Assembly: GCF_003797835.1 (NCBI RefSeq) | Contig: NZ_RKMF01000005.1 | Location: forward strand, 124,001-188,000 | Direction: 5' to 3' | DNA length: 64,000 nt | Origin: Kocuria soli | GTDB lineage: Bacteria > Actinomycetota > Actinomycetes > Actinomycetales > Micrococcaceae | In this document: positions 47,516 through 57,846 of the stretch, one piece after another | Numbering within the stretch: the stretch's first letter is position 1 | How the letters are laid out: every line of letters starts with the position of its first letter | Program-made: the position numbers and the translations under genes | The notes under the pieces: generated by a model | The model's database searches: none | Seen by the model: the letters and a program-made list of their open reading frames with translations, nothing else | What the model was told of the DNA's origin: nothing

Positions 47516-49603
47516 CTAGTCGAGGATTTCCCCGGTGGCCGTATTGACGGTGAGTCCCCCGGTGGGGTCATCCTGCCCGGTCGTGGCGGCTGGTTCCTGC
47601 AGTGCCGCCGCCACCTTGGCAGCCAGGGCTGCACCGAACCCCGGAACTTCCTGGATCTCTTCGACGCGGGCCGCGCGGAGCTTCTTGGCGGACCCGAAGT
47701 GCTTGAGCAGCGCCTTCTGTTTGGCCGGCCCGACGCCCGGGAGGTCGTCGAGCACCGAGGAGATCATGGAGCGACCGCGTTTGGCCCGGTGGAACGTGAT
47801 GGCGAACCGGTGCGCTTCATCGCGGATCCGCTGCATCAGGTACAGCGCTTCGGAGGCCCGTGGCAGGATCACGGGGAACTCGTCATCCGGCAGCCAGACC
47901 TCTTCCAGGCGCTTGGCCAACCCGACCACCGCGACGTCCACGACTCCCAGGTCCTCCAGGGCCCGGGCAGCCGCGGCCACCTGGGGCGGTCCGCCATCGA
48001 CGACGACGAGGTTGGGCGGGTACGCGAACCGCTTGCGTGCCGCGGGGTCGGCGTCCAGGTCCTCCGGCGACAGGGCCCCGGTCCGTGTACCGGCTTCGGC
48101 CGTCTCGGCCTGCTGCGCCAGGTGGCGGCTGAACCGTCGATGGATGACGTCGTACATGGACGCGGTGTCATCGCGAGCCGCGTCCCCCGTGATCGAGAAC
48201 TTCCGGTACTCGGACTTACGTGCCAACCCGTCCTCGAACACCACCATGGACGCCACAACGTCCGTGCCCTGGACGTGGGAGATGTCGTAGCACTCGATCC
48301 GCATGAGGGCTTCGGGAAGGTCCAACGCCTCCTGCAGCTGTTGCAATGAGGCCGAACGCGTGGTGATGTCACCGGCCCGCCGGGACTTGTGGAGGGCGAG
48401 GGCCTGGCGGGCGTTCTCCCGCACCGTTTCCATGAGCTGGGCCTTCTCACCGCGCTGCGGAAGGCCGATCGACACCCGGGACCCGCGCAGCCCGCTGAGC
48501 CAGTCCTCGAGCTGGTCGGCGTTCTCGACGGGTTCGGAGACCAGCACACTGCGGGGCACCTGGTTCTCACGGTAGGTCAGTTCCTCGGACCAAGGCCGGT
48601 GGTGGGAGCCGCGCTCCTCGCGACGCGCGTGGGCGCGCAGTTCGTCACCGGAGGCCCCGTCGGCGGTGCGTTCTCCGTAGACCTGTTGAAGCAACGCTTC
48701 GAGCAGGTGGGCGCCGTCGGTCTCCTCGACCTTCTCCGTGACCCACCCGCGTTGGCCGCGAATACGACCGCCGCGGACGTGGAAGACCTGGACGGCTGCT
48801 TCGAGTTCGTCGTCGGCCAGGGCGAAGAAGTCGGCGTCCACGGCGTCCGAGAGCACGACGGCGTTGCGTTCGAAGGCCTTGCGCAAAGCCTCCACATCGT
48901 CACGGCGCGCGGCGGCAGTCTCGAAGTCCTGCACCGCGGCCGCAGCGCGCATCCGGTCCTCGAGCTCCTTGATGAACGGTTCCGGGTGCCCGGACATGAA
49001 GCGACACAGGTCATCGGCCAGGGCTCGGTGGTCCTCGACGGAGATCTCCCCCACGCACGGCGCCGAGCACTTTCCGATGTAACCCAGCAGGCACGGGCGC
49101 CCCGACCGCTCGGCCCTCCGGTAGACACCGGGGGCGCAGGAGCGCACGGGGAACACACGTAGGACGGCGTCCAGGGTCTCGCGGATGGCCCATGCCTGCG
49201 AATAGGGACCGAAGTACCGGGTCCCCTTCTTCTTGGTGCCGCGGGTGACCAATGCGCGGGGCACGTCCTCGCCCATGGTCACTGCGAGGTACGGGTAGGA
49301 CTTGTCGTCCCGGTAGTCGATGTTGAAACGCGGTTGGAACTGCTTGATCCACGTGTACTCGAGCTGCAGGGACTCCAGTTCGGAGCCGACAACCACCCAT
49401 TCCACACCCGCGGCGGTCGTGACCATGGTGCGCGTCTTGGGCGCCAGCGTGTGCAGTGGCGCGAAATAGGAGGAGACCCGGTTCCGCAGGTTCTTGGCCT
49501 TGCCCACGTAGATCACGCGCCCCGCGGCGTCCCGGAAACGATAGACCCCGGGATCCGTGGGGATCTCCCCGCGTGCGGGGCGGTAGATCGACGGGTCAGC
49601 CAC
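47516..49603 (-). CDS. uvrC: Excinuclease ABC subunit C
   Basis: Makes both incisions in nucleotide excision repair. 695 residues. In order: the GIY-YIG nuclease (GVYRFRDAAGRVIYVGKAKN, residues 18-37), four conserved cysteines near CLLGYIGKCSAPC, the UVR motif for UvrB binding (about 210-245), an RNase H-like nuclease (CYDISHVQGTDVVASMVVF, VVDGGPPQV) and a C-terminal helix-hairpin-helix pair. The GTG start overlaps the plsC stop by 8 bp. Confidence 0.94.
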   Translation of the reverse strand: MADPSIYRPARGEIPTDPGVYRFRDAAGRVIYVGKAKNLRNRVSSYFAPLHTLAPKTRTMVTTAAGVEWVVVGSELESLQLEYTWIKQFQPRFNIDYRDDKSYPYLAVTMGEDVPRALVTRGTKKKGTRYFGPYSQAWAIRETLDAVLRVFPVRSCAPGVYRRAERSGRPCLLGYIGKCSAPCVGEISVEDHRALADDLCRFMSGHPEPFIKELEDRMRAAAAVQDFETAAARRDDVEALRKAFERNAVVLSDAVDADFFALADDELEAAVQVFHVRGGRIRGQRGWVTEKVEETDGAHLLEALLQQVYGERTADGASGDELRAHARREERGSHHRPWSEELTYRENQVPRSVLVSEPVENADQLEDWLSGLRGSRVSIGLPQRGEKAQLMETVRENARQALALHKSRRAGDITTRSASLQQLQEALDLPEALMRIECYDISHVQGTDVVASMVVFEDGLARKSEYRKFSITGDAARDDTASMYDVIHRRFSRHLAQQAETAEAGTRTGALSPEDLDADPAARKRFAYPPNLVVVDGGPPQVAAAARALEDLGVVDVAVVGLAKRLEEVWLPDDEFPVILPRASEALYLMQRIRDEAHRFAITFHRAKRGRSMISSVLDDLPGVGPAKQKALLKHFGSAKKLRAARVEEIQEVPGFGAALAAKVAAALQEPAATTGQDDPTGGLTVNTATGEILD

Positions 49604-50282
49604 GGGCGGCGTCTCGCTCCACCGACGGCGGGACGTTGTAACCGTCCGCGCGTTCCTGGCCGGAGAGTGCGGCGATCGCGTCCATGACCCGGTCCACCAC
49701 CTCGCGTCGTTGAGCCCCGGTCTGACGCCCGTCGACCCGCTGGACCTCGAGCGGCGTGCCGATGTGCAACTCGAACTTGCGGGGCCGGATGATCCGGGAC
49801 CCGGGCTTCTGGAGCCGTTCGGTCCCCTTGAGCGCGACGGGGACGACGGGCGCTCCCGTGGACAGGGCAGAAAAGGCCACCCCGGTGCGGCCACGGTACA
49901 GGCGACCGTCACGGGAACGGGTGCCTTCCGGGAACACGCCGAACACGCCGCCTTGACCCAACAGTTTCAGCGCAGGTTCCAGCGCCGCGACGGATTCCGA
50001 CTGCCGGGACCGGTCGACGGGGATCAGCCCGAGGACGTCGTAGACGAAGGTCATCACCTTGCCCTTGATCCCGGGCGCATTCGCCAGGGAGGCCTTGGTG
50101 ATGAATCCGACCCTCCGCGGCATGAGCGCGGAGAGGATGATCCCGTCCAGGAAGGACAGATGGTTGGAGGCCACGATCACCGGGCCGGTGGCCGGGAAAT
50201 TTTCCTCCCCCGTGATCACCGGGCGGCAGGTGACGCGAAACAGGGTGGCGACCGCTTCCTGTGCCAGCCGGTAGAGCTTCAC
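49596..50282 (-). CDS. 1-acyl-sn-glycerol-3-phosphate acyltransferase (PlsC family)
   Basis: Membrane-bound acyltransferase making phosphatidic acid or a related lipid. 228 residues. The catalytic His-x4-Asp is in NHLSFLD and the glycerophosphate-binding motif is FPEGTRS. The GTG start overlaps the uvrA stop (GTGA), and the 3' end overlaps uvrC. Its presence between uvrA and uvrC is a mixed-function operon, probably driven only by transcription. Confidence 0.88.
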   Translation of the reverse strand: MKLYRLAQEAVATLFRVTCRPVITGEENFPATGPVIVASNHLSFLDGIILSALMPRRVGFITKASLANAPGIKGKVMTFVYDVLGLIPVDRSRQSESVAALEPALKLLGQGGVFGVFPEGTRSRDGRLYRGRTGVAFSALSTGAPVVPVALKGTERLQKPGSRIIRPRKFELHIGTPLEVQRVDGRQTGAQRREVVDRVMDAIAALSGQERADGYNVPPSVERDAARG

Positions 50283-53206
50283 CGTGCCCCCTCGAAAATC
50301 TCCTTGAGGAACATGCCCGTGTGGCTGGCGGGATTCTGTGCCACGTCCTCCGGCGTTCCTTCCGCGACCACCAGGCCACCGCCCGATCCGCCGTCGGGGC
50401 CCATGTCGATGACCCAGTCGGCCGTCTTGATGACGTCCAGGTTGTGTTCGATCGTCATCACGGAGTTCCCCTTGTCCACCAGACCCTGCAGAACCTTCAA
50501 CAGTTTGTTGATGTCCTCGAAGTGCAGTCCCGTGGTGGGTTCGTCGAGGACGTAGATGGTGTCGCCGTGAGAGCGCCGTTGGAGTTCCGCCGCGAGCTTG
50601 ACCCGCTGGGCCTCTCCCCCGGACAGCGTGGTCGCGGGCTGGCCGAGCCGGACGTACCCGAGACCGACGTCGACCAGGGTGTCGAGGTGACGGGCGATGG
50701 CCGTGTAGGCCGAGAAGAACTCGGCGGCCTCCTCGATCGGCATGTCGAGGACCTCGGCGATGGACTTGCCCTTGTAGTGCACGTCCAGGGTCTCGCGGTT
50801 GTACCGGGCACCCTTGCAGACTTCACAGGGAACGTAGACGTCCGGCAGGAAGTTCATCTCGATCTTCAGGGTGCCGTCGCCGGAGCAGGCCTCGCAGCGG
50901 CCACCCTTGACGTTGAACGAGAACCGCCCCGGCTGGTAGCCCCGGATCTTCGCCTCGGGAGTGTCCGCGAAGAGCTTGCGGATCCGGTCGAACACGCCGG
51001 AGTAGGTGGCGGGATTGGACCGGGGGGTTCGGCCGATGGGCGACTGGTCCACGTGCACGATCTTCTTGAGCTGCTCCACGCCCTCGATGCGCTTGTGCCT
51101 GCCCGGGACCTGCTTGGCGCCGTTGAGTTCGTTGGCGAGCTTCGTGTAGAGGATCTCGTTGACCAGCGACGACTTTCCGGAGCCGGACACACCGGTCACC
51201 GCCGTGAACACTCCCAGGGGGAAGGTCACGTCGATGTTCTGGAGGTTGTTCTCCTGGGCCCCCACGACGCGCAGGACTCGCTCGGGGTCCACGGGTCGCC
51301 GGGTGGCCGGGACGTCGATCGCCTTGCGGCCGGACAGGTAGTCGGAGGTGATCGAGTCCTTGTTGGCCAGCAGCTCCTGGTACCCGCCGGAATGCACCAC
51401 CCGGCCACCGCGCTCACCGGCGCCGGGGCCGACGTCGACGATCCAGTCCGCCTCGCGGATGGTGTCCTCGTCGTGCTCGACGACGATCAGGGTGTTCCCC
51501 ATGTCTCTGAGCTTGGTCAACGTCTGGATCAGACGCCTGTTGTCACGCTGGTGCAACCCGATCGACGGCTCGTCCAGGACGTAGAGGACGCCCACCAGAC
51601 CAGCCCCGATCTGGGTGGCCAGTCGGATGCGCTGGGCTTCACCGCCGGAAAGGGTCGCGGAGGCCCGTTCCAGATTCAGGTAGTCGAGCCCGACGTCCAG
51701 GAGGAAGGTCAGCCGCGCTTCGATCTCCTTGAGCACCTGCTCCGCGATGCGCGTTTCGCGTTCGGTCAGTTCGAGGCCCTGAAAGAAGGCCAGGGACTCC
51801 CGCATGGGCAGAGCCGTGGCCTGGGCGATCGACAGCCCGCCGACGGTCACCCCCAGCATGGTCGGGTTCAGCCGTTGTCCCTGGCAGGCCGGACAAGGCA
51901 CCTGCCGCATGTACTGCTCGTAGCGGTCCTTGGCGTTCTCGGACTCGGTCTCCTCGTGCTTGCGGCGGATGTAGGTGTAGACACCTTCGAAGCCCTGGGT
52001 GTACCGGCGCTCCCGGCCCCACCGGTTCCGGTAGGAGACGGTGACCTTGTAGTCCTTGCCTTCCAGCAGGGCCTTTCGTCCCGCCGCGGGGAGGTCCTTC
52101 CAAGGGGTCACCAGGTCGAAGTCGAGTTCCTCGCCGAGCCCCGCCATGAGCCGGTTCCAGTAATCGCTCGTGGACTTGCCGAGAGACCAGGGCTGGATCG
52201 CACCCTCCACCAGACTCAGGTCGGGATCCGGGACCACCAGGTGCTCGTCCACCTCGAGGCGGGTGCCGATGCCGTCGCATTCGGGGCACGCGCCGAAGGG
52301 AGCGTTGAAGGAGAAGGCGCGCGGTTCGATCTCGTCGGTGCCCAAGGGGTGTTCGTTGGGGCAGGCGAGGTTCTCGGAGAAGGTCTGTCGTTGGTCGATG
52401 CCCTCCGGGGCGTCCTCGCCGTCGCGCAGCACGAGCTCTACCACCACCCGACCATCGGCCAGGCCGAGCGCGGTCTCGATGGAATCCGTCAGGCGGCGTT
52501 CCATCCCGTCCTTGATGACCAGACGGTCCACGACGACGTCGATGTCGTGTTTGTACTGCTTCTTGAGCTTGGGCGGGTCGTCCAGGGTCACCTGCTCACC
52601 GTCGACGACGGCACGGGAGTACCCCTGCTGTGTCAGGCTCGCGAAAAGGTCGGCGAATTCACCCTTCCGGCGCCGCACCACGGGTGCCAGCACCTGGAAC
52701 CGGGTCCTTTCCGGCATGGTCAGCAGACGGTCCACGATCTGTTGCGGGGTCTGCTTGGTGATGGGCTCCCCGCACACGGGACAGTGGGGATGCCCGATCC
52801 GCGCCCACAGCAGGCGCATGTAGTCGTAGATCTCCGTGATGGTGCCCACCGTGGAGCGGGGGTTCTTGGAGGTCGACTTCTGATCGATCGACACGGCCGG
52901 AGACAGGCCTTCGATGAAGTCCACGTCCGGTTTGTCCACGCGTCCCAGGAACATGCGCGCGTAGGAGGACAGGGACTCGACGTACCGGCGCTGTCCCTCC
53001 GCGAAGATGGTGTCGAATGCCAGGGAGGACTTGCCGGAACCGGAAAGCCCGGTGAAGACCACCATGGCGTCACGCGGGATGGTGAGGTCGACGTCGTGAA
53101 GGTTGTGTTCACGGGCGCCCTGCACGACGATCTCGGTCAGATCGGTGGGGGCTGTCGCTTGTGCTTCAGGCACGGTGAGCATGGGGGCAAGACTCTGTTC
53201 GGGCAC
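50279..53206 (-). CDS. uvrA: Excinuclease ABC subunit A
   Basis: Damage sensor of nucleotide excision repair. 975 residues with two ABC ATPase halves: Walker [16 protein letters not shown] near the N-terminus and [17 protein letters not shown] in the second half, with signatures [12 protein letters not shown] and [12 protein letters not shown]. Zinc sites are CPVC with CPECDGIG, and CEACSGDG with [10 protein letters not shown]. The GTG start at 53206 is used; an ATG eight codons in is an alternative. No SOS box was found upstream. Confidence 0.95.
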   Translation of the reverse strand: MPEQSLAPMLTVPEAQATAPTDLTEIVVQGAREHNLHDVDLTIPRDAMVVFTGLSGSGKSSLAFDTIFAEGQRRYVESLSSYARMFLGRVDKPDVDFIEGLSPAVSIDQKSTSKNPRSTVGTITEIYDYMRLLWARIGHPHCPVCGEPITKQTPQQIVDRLLTMPERTRFQVLAPVVRRRKGEFADLFASLTQQGYSRAVVDGEQVTLDDPPKLKKQYKHDIDVVVDRLVIKDGMERRLTDSIETALGLADGRVVVELVLRDGEDAPEGIDQRQTFSENLACPNEHPLGTDEIEPRAFSFNAPFGACPECDGIGTRLEVDEHLVVPDPDLSLVEGAIQPWSLGKSTSDYWNRLMAGLGEELDFDLVTPWKDLPAAGRKALLEGKDYKVTVSYRNRWGRERRYTQGFEGVYTYIRRKHEETESENAKDRYEQYMRQVPCPACQGQRLNPTMLGVTVGGLSIAQATALPMRESLAFFQGLELTERETRIAEQVLKEIEARLTFLLDVGLDYLNLERASATLSGGEAQRIRLATQIGAGLVGVLYVLDEPSIGLHQRDNRRLIQTLTKLRDMGNTLIVVEHDEDTIREADWIVDVGPGAGERGGRVVHSGGYQELLANKDSITSDYLSGRKAIDVPATRRPVDPERVLRVVGAQENNLQNIDVTFPLGVFTAVTGVSGSGKSSLVNEILYTKLANELNGAKQVPGRHKRIEGVEQLKKIVHVDQSPIGRTPRSNPATYSGVFDRIRKLFADTPEAKIRGYQPGRFSFNVKGGRCEACSGDGTLKIEMNFLPDVYVPCEVCKGARYNRETLDVHYKGKSIAEVLDMPIEEAAEFFSAYTAIARHLDTLVDVGLGYVRLGQPATTLSGGEAQRVKLAAELQRRSHGDTIYVLDEPTTGLHFEDINKLLKVLQGLVDKGNSVMTIEHNLDVIKTADWVIDMGPDGGSGGGLVVAEGTPEDVAQNPASHTGMFLKEIFEGAR

Positions 53207-53306
53207 GCCGTGCAGTTTATCGCCCGGCTCCGACAGCCTGGCTCACGTGCGCCCCGGGAAAAGTGCCCGCGGTCCAGTTGACGGGGCTGTTCACCGCCGT
53301 CGTTCG

Positions 53307-53729
53307 CTAGATGCGATCACGCCTGTAGGCCAGGACCAGCCAGGCGATGTTGGTCACCACACCGGCCAGGGGCACTACCCCCAGCCTCCAGTTCCACAGG
53401 AGCCCGGTGGCCGCCGACAGCGCGAAGACCACCGCGCCCAGGACGCACAGGCCCGCCATGAAGTGCAGCAGGAACGGCACCTTCTTCCACCACAGCGCCA
53501 ACGGGATTCCGTAGAGCAGGCCGAGCCCGCCGATCGTCGACCAGCCGGGGCCCGGAGTGAGCTCGAAACCGAGTGACGGGTCAGAGGCAACGGCCTTCAC
53601 CTCCGGATCGTGTGTCTGCACCCAAATGGTGGCCAGCAGGAGCACGTAGGACCCGACGGTCAGCAGAAGCAATCGACCGGGGCGCTTGCGTTCCCACGTC
53701 TGATCCGCGGGGGGAAGGAATCCGGGCAT
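53307..53729 (-). CDS. Four-helix membrane protein of unknown function
   Basis: 140 residues from the ATG at 53729. Hydrophobic segments at about residues 18-38, 60-80, 86-105 and 112-132, with a short external loop after the first. No domain recognised. It lies about 100 bp upstream of uvrA on the same strand and is divergent from the metallo-hydrolase. TATCCA, 6 nt before the ATG, hints at another leaderless start. Function unknown. Confidence 0.6.
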   Translation of the reverse strand: MPGFLPPADQTWERKRPGRLLLLTVGSYVLLLATIWVQTHDPEVKAVASDPSLGFELTPGPGWSTIGGLGLLYGIPLALWWKKVPFLLHFMAGLCVLGAVVFALSAATGLLWNWRLGVVPLAGVVTNIAWLVLAYRRDRI

Positions 53730-53796
53730 GATGACTGGATACCACGATGAGGTCACGAGCGGGTGACCCAAGGTGAACGAAGCCTGCTAACAGTCT

Positions 53797-53802
53797 TAGA
53801 AT
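53797..53802 (+). promoter_or_regulatory. -10 element for the metallo-hydrolase, leaderless
   Basis: TAGAAT followed by 7 nt and the ATG at 53810; GTGAAC 18 nt further upstream could act as -35. Favours the ATG over the GTG at 53804. Confidence 0.6.
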
Positions 53803-53809
53803 CGTGGGC

Positions 53810-54466
53810 ATGTTCGTCACCGACACGCAGAGTGTTGATCTGGCCGAGGTCACGATTCGTTCCATCCAGGTCAGCGACATGCAGAACAACGTGTACCTGC
53901 TGACCTCAAAGACCCACGGCACGCAGGTACTCATCGACGCCGCCGACGATCCCCGTGCCATCGCCGGGTTGGTCGGCGCCGGCTGCGGCGACTGCACGCT
54001 GTCGGGCAGCCTGCAGATGATCATCACCACGCACTCCCACTGGGACCACGTCCGGGCCCTGGCCGAGGTGAAGTCCCGCTCCGAGGCGGTTACGGCCTGC
54101 GGTACCGCCGACGCTGACGCCATCGATGTGTCCATGGACGTGACCTTGGACAACGGGGACGTCGCGGAGTTCGACGGGTTCGACCTGGAAGTCATCGGGC
54201 TGCGCGGACACACCCCGGGTTCCATCGCTCTGGTCTACCGGGACCCGTCGGGTCCCGTGCGGATCTTCACCGGCGACTCACTGTTCCCCGGGGGCGTGGG
54301 CCGCACGGAGACCGACGCGAACTTCCAGAGTCTCTACCAGGACGTGGTGACGCGCATTTTCGACCGGTTCGACGACGACACCGTCATCTACCCGGGTCAT
54401 GGCGCGCCCACCACCCTGGGAGCTGAGCGGCCGCACCTCGAGGAGTGGCGCGAACGCGGCTGGTAA
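53810..54466 (+). CDS. MBL-fold metallo-hydrolase
   Basis: 218-residue metallo-beta-lactamase-fold hydrolase of the glyoxalase II-like kind. The two-metal site is formed by THSHWDH (His-x-His-x-Asp-His), GHTPGS, FTGDSLFPGGVGRT and PGHGAPTTLG. An N-terminal insert (GAGCGDCTLSG) is unusual. The substrate may be a thioester; conserved actinobacterial members sit next to uvrA, as here. Leaderless start at the ATG. Confidence 0.87.
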   Translation: MFVTDTQSVDLAEVTIRSIQVSDMQNNVYLLTSKTHGTQVLIDAADDPRAIAGLVGAGCGDCTLSGSLQMIITTHSHWDHVRALAEVKSRSEAVTACGTADADAIDVSMDVTLDNGDVAEFDGFDLEVIGLRGHTPGSIALVYRDPSGPVRIFTGDSLFPGGVGRTETDANFQSLYQDVVTRIFDRFDDDTVIYPGHGAPTTLGAERPHLEEWRERGW

Positions 54467-54536
54467 TCGCCCGAGGGTAGGTTGCCACGGCCGCGGACGC
54501 CTCCGCATGGCGCCCCTGGCTGTCTGCGGCCGCGGC

Positions 54537-54542
54537 TAGTCT
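54537..54542 (+). promoter_or_regulatory. -10 element for the DUF3516 helicase, leaderless
   Basis: TAGTCT followed by 7 nt and the ATG at 54550. No Shine-Dalgarno sequence. Bases 54467-54536 also contain an imperfect GC-rich inverted repeat. Confidence 0.5.
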
Positions 54543-54549
54543 GGTGGCG

Positions 54550-57165
54550 ATGTCACTTCTGGAAGTTCTCACCCCCGGCCTGTCCTCCCCCGGACGGCAC
54601 TATCTCCGCGGGGACTTCGCCCGTAATCCCCTCACCGCGGACGAAATCTTCGAAGGCTTCGTCGGCTGGTCCGCCGGACGGGGTCTCGAGTTGTACCCGC
54701 ACCAGGAAGAAGCAGTCCTGGAAGTGGCCAACGGCGCCAACGTGATCCTGGCGACCCCCACGGGTTCCGGCAAGTCCATGGTGGCGTTGGCCGCCCACTT
54801 CACCGGCTTGGCCCAGGGCCAACGCTCCTACTACACGGCGCCGATCAAGGCCCTCGTGTCGGAGAAGTTCTTCGCGCTGTGTGAGGCCTTCGGGGCCGAG
54901 AACGTCGGCATGGTCACCGGAGATTCGGCGGTGAATCCGGACGCGCCCATCGTGTGTTGCACGGCCGAGATCTTGGCGAACATCGCCCTGCGGGAGGGTC
55001 CGGGAGCGGATCTGGGGCCGGTGGTCATGGACGAGTTCCATTTCTTCGCGGACCCGCAGCGCGGCTGGGCGTGGCAGGTCCCGCTGGTCGAACTCCCCCA
55101 GGCACAGTTCCTCCTGATGTCGGCCACCCTCGGGGACACGTCCGCCATCCGCAAGCGCCTGACCGAGGCCACGGGGCGAGAAACCGCCGTCGTCGACGAC
55201 GCCGAACGGCCGGTCCCCCTGAGCTACTACTACTCCGAACTGCCCGTCCACGAGCAGATCGACGAATTGGTCTCCACCCATCAGGCCCCGGTGTACGTGG
55301 TGCACTTCTCCCAGCTCCAGGCCATGGACCAGGCGCAGTCGCTCATGAGCGTCAACGTCCTGAGCAAGGAGGAGAAGGAACGGGTGTCGGAGGTCATCGC
55401 CGACTTCAAATTCGCCGCCGGCTTCGGCAAGACCCTCAATCGTCTGGTCCGGCACGGCATCGGTGTGCACCACGCCGGAATGCTCCCCAAGTACCGGCGA
55501 CTGGTGGAACAGCTCGCCCAGGAGGGCCTGCTCAAAGTCATCTGCGGCACGGACACCCTGGGTGTGGGGATCAACGTGCCGATCCGCACCGTCCTGATCA
55601 CCGCGTTGTCGAAGTTCGACGGGCAACGCACCCGGCGGTTGCAGTCCCGGGAGTTCCATCAGATCGCGGGACGTGCGGGGCGCGCAGGGTTCGACACGCA
55701 GGGCACCGTCGTCGTGCAGGCCCCAGAACACGACATCGAGAACAACCGCGCCATGGAGAAGGCCCGTCGTAAACACGGCAACGACGAGAAGAAGCTGCGG
55801 CAGGTTCCCAAGAAGAAGCCGCCCCAGGGCTTCGTGTCCTGGTCGCGCAAGACCTTCGACGCCCTGATCGCCTCCGAACCCGAGCCGTTGCGCTCGGGAT
55901 TCTCGGTCACGCACGCCATGCTGCTCAACCTGCTGCAACGCCCGTGGGACCCGGTGGCCGCCGCCCGGCACCTGTTCGAAGGCCTGGACGGGACTGTGGC
56001 TGACCGCCGTCGGTGGGTTCGGGAGTCACTGGGGATCCTGCGGGAGCTGCGCGCCACGGGCGTCGTCGAGCGGCTCACGGAGCCGGACGACGACGGACGT
56101 CGGTACCGCCTGACCGTCGAACTGCAGGAGAACTTCGCACTGAACAACGCGCTGGCTCCCTTCGCACTTGCCGCCTTGACCCTCCTGGACCCCGAGGCCG
56201 AGAACCACGAACTCGACGCCGTGTCCGTGATCGAGTCCACGCTCGAGCGCCCGCGTCAGGTCCTGGCGATGCAGGAGAAGAAGGCCAAGACCGAGGCACT
56301 GGCCCAGATGAAGGCCGACGGCCTCGAGTACAACGAGCGCATGCGTGAATTGGACGACATCACGTATGCGATGCCGCTGCGCGAGCTGCTGGAGCAGGCC
56401 TTCGAGACCTACCGCAGCTCCGCGCCCTGGCTCGCCGAACACGAGCTCACGCCCAAGTCCGTGGTCAGGGACATGTTCGAACGCGCGATGACCTTCGGAC
56501 AGTACGTCCAGTTCTACGGACTCACCCGCTCCGAGGGAATCCTCCTGCGCTATCTGACCGATGCTTACCGCGCGCTGCGTCAGACCGTGCCGATCGAGCA
56601 ACGGACGGAGGCGCTGGAGGACATCATTGAATGGCTGGGCGAAACCATCCGCCAGACGGACAACTCCTTGCTGGACGAGTGGGAGAAGTTGACCCGTGGT
56701 GAAGAGTCCCCGGCCGGGACCACCCAGGACTCCCTGGCCGAGCTCATGGAGGAACAGGCCCCGGCCATCACGAACAACCCGCGGGCGTTCCGGATCATGG
56801 TCCGCAACGCCATGTTCCAACGCGTGGAGCTGTTCGCCCAGGAGAAGGACAAGACCTTGGGCGCCCTGGACGGCGACGCCGGCTGGGACCGTGACCGCTG
56901 GGCGGAGGCCATGGACGAGTACTTCAACGAGTACGACGACATCTTCACCGATGCCCAGGCACGAGGGCCGGCGCTGATCCGCATCGACGAGGCCCCCGAA
57001 GGTCTGTCCGGGTTCTGGACCGTGCAACAGGTCTTCGACGATCCCGAGGGCAACCACGACTTCGGGATCAATGCGCGGATCGATCTGAAGACCTCCGACG
57101 AGGACGGTTTCCCCGCCGTCGTCGTGGACAACGTCGGGCCCATCACCAACACCGGGCGTTCGTAA
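54550..57165 (+). CDS. Ski2-like DEAD/DEAH helicase with DUF3516
   Basis: Superfamily 2 RNA/DNA helicase, 871 residues. N-terminal motor: Walker A ATPTGSGKSMVAL, Walker B VMDEFHFF, motif III LLMSATLGD, and the C-terminal RecA motifs GVHHAGMLPKYRRLVE, VICGTDTLGVGINVPIRTVL and QIAGRAGRAGFDT. The remaining 400 residues are the DUF3516 region found only with this motor in actinobacteria. The likely role is RNA turnover or processing, inferred from the family. Start at the ATG at 54550 (leaderless); a GTG lies 6 bp before. Confidence 0.88.
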   Translation: MSLLEVLTPGLSSPGRHYLRGDFARNPLTADEIFEGFVGWSAGRGLELYPHQEEAVLEVANGANVILATPTGSGKSMVALAAHFTGLAQGQRSYYTAPIKALVSEKFFALCEAFGAENVGMVTGDSAVNPDAPIVCCTAEILANIALREGPGADLGPVVMDEFHFFADPQRGWAWQVPLVELPQAQFLLMSATLGDTSAIRKRLTEATGRETAVVDDAERPVPLSYYYSELPVHEQIDELVSTHQAPVYVVHFSQLQAMDQAQSLMSVNVLSKEEKERVSEVIADFKFAAGFGKTLNRLVRHGIGVHHAGMLPKYRRLVEQLAQEGLLKVICGTDTLGVGINVPIRTVLITALSKFDGQRTRRLQSREFHQIAGRAGRAGFDTQGTVVVQAPEHDIENNRAMEKARRKHGNDEKKLRQVPKKKPPQGFVSWSRKTFDALIASEPEPLRSGFSVTHAMLLNLLQRPWDPVAAARHLFEGLDGTVADRRRWVRESLGILRELRATGVVERLTEPDDDGRRYRLTVELQENFALNNALAPFALAALTLLDPEAENHELDAVSVIESTLERPRQVLAMQEKKAKTEALAQMKADGLEYNERMRELDDITYAMPLRELLEQAFETYRSSAPWLAEHELTPKSVVRDMFERAMTFGQYVQFYGLTRSEGILLRYLTDAYRALRQTVPIEQRTEALEDIIEWLGETIRQTDNSLLDEWEKLTRGEESPAGTTQDSLAELMEEQAPAITNNPRAFRIMVRNAMFQRVELFAQEKDKTLGALDGDAGWDRDRWAEAMDEYFNEYDDIFTDAQARGPALIRIDEAPEGLSGFWTVQQVFDDPEGNHDFGINARIDLKTSDEDGFPAVVVDNVGPITNTGRS

Positions 57166-57183
57166 CGTACATGCACTGAAAGG

Positions 57184-57204
57184 TGCATAATCTCAGATAA
57201 TGCA
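57184..57204. promoter_or_regulatory. 21-bp imperfect palindrome upstream of the SatD-like gene
   Basis: TGCAT-A-ATCT-C-AGAT-A-ATGCA: symmetric except for one facing A-A pair and the central C. It contains GATAAT (57196-57201), a possible -10 of the gene at 57229, so a bound repressor would block the promoter. Another TGCAC/GTGCA pair flanks it at 57171-57188. Confidence 0.65.
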
Positions 57205-57228
57205 TCATGGAGCGCATAAGGAGGTTCC

Positions 57229-57846
57229 GTGCCGTACGTCCTCACCGTCGACCGACATCACTCGCAGCGCCAACCCGGTGCCCTGGACATGCCCGCCCAC
57301 CGGAGTCGCTTGGAATCAAGCCACCCCACGCCGCTGCTGAGCTGGCAGATCTCCGCCGGCGACGAGCTCCAGGCCTTGTACGCCGACCCCGGGCCCGTCG
57401 TGGAGGCTGCACTGCACCTGGCCGAGTCCGGGGAATGGCACGTGGGCCTGGGGGTCGGCACCGTCGACACTCCCCTGCCCGGCAGCGTCAACGAGGCGAC
57501 CGGGAGTGCCTTCGTCCACGCGCGCGAAGCGGTGGAGGCGGCCAAGACCTCCGCCTCCGACACCGCGATCCGCGGTGTTGAGGAGGACCTGCGATCGCAG
57601 CAGGCCGACGCCCTCCTGGCGCTGCTGGCCTCCACCCGACGACGACGCACGGCCACGGCTCAGCAGGCCGCGGAACTCGCCGATCGCGGTATGACGCAGC
57701 AAAGGATCGCCGACGAGCTCGGCATCAAGCAGTCATCGGTGTCCAGGCGGCTGGCCACGGCCCTGTGGCACGAGGAACGATCCGTGCGCGAGGTGCTGGT
57801 CGAACTGCTCCGTGAGGCGGACGAGGTGAATCTGGTTGACTCCTGA
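57229..57846 (+). CDS. SatD-like protein with C-terminal helix-turn-helix
   Basis: 205 residues. The middle (SAGDELQALYADPGPVVEA, then VGLGVGTVDTPLP and ATGSAFVHAREAVEAAK) follows the SatD family. SatD itself has no established biochemical activity. The last 60 residues form a helix-turn-helix (GMTQQRIADELGIKQSSVSRRL) of the sigma-4/LuxR kind. The GTG start has AAGGAGG upstream. Paired by overlap with a membrane protein, and preceded by a palindrome it may itself bind. Function unknown; autoregulation is a guess from this layout. Confidence 0.72.
   Translation: MPYVLTVDRHHSQRQPGALDMPAHRSRLESSHPTPLLSWQISAGDELQALYADPGPVVEAALHLAESGEWHVGLGVGTVDTPLPGSVNEATGSAFVHAREAVEAAKTSASDTAIRGVEEDLRSQQADALLALLASTRRRRTATAQQAAELADRGMTQQRIADELGIKQSSVSRRLATALWHEERSVREVLVELLREADEVNLVDS

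Noticed and set aside
50261-53281. 1006-codon open frame on the plus strand opposite uvrA
   Set aside because: It is the antisense shadow of a highly conserved uvrA gene in GC-rich DNA; its composition is that of a complement frame and no domain is recognisable.
53207-53306. Possible LexA (SOS) box upstream of uvrA
   Set aside because: No sequence close to the actinobacterial TCGAAC-N4-GTTCGA consensus was found there or upstream of uvrB.
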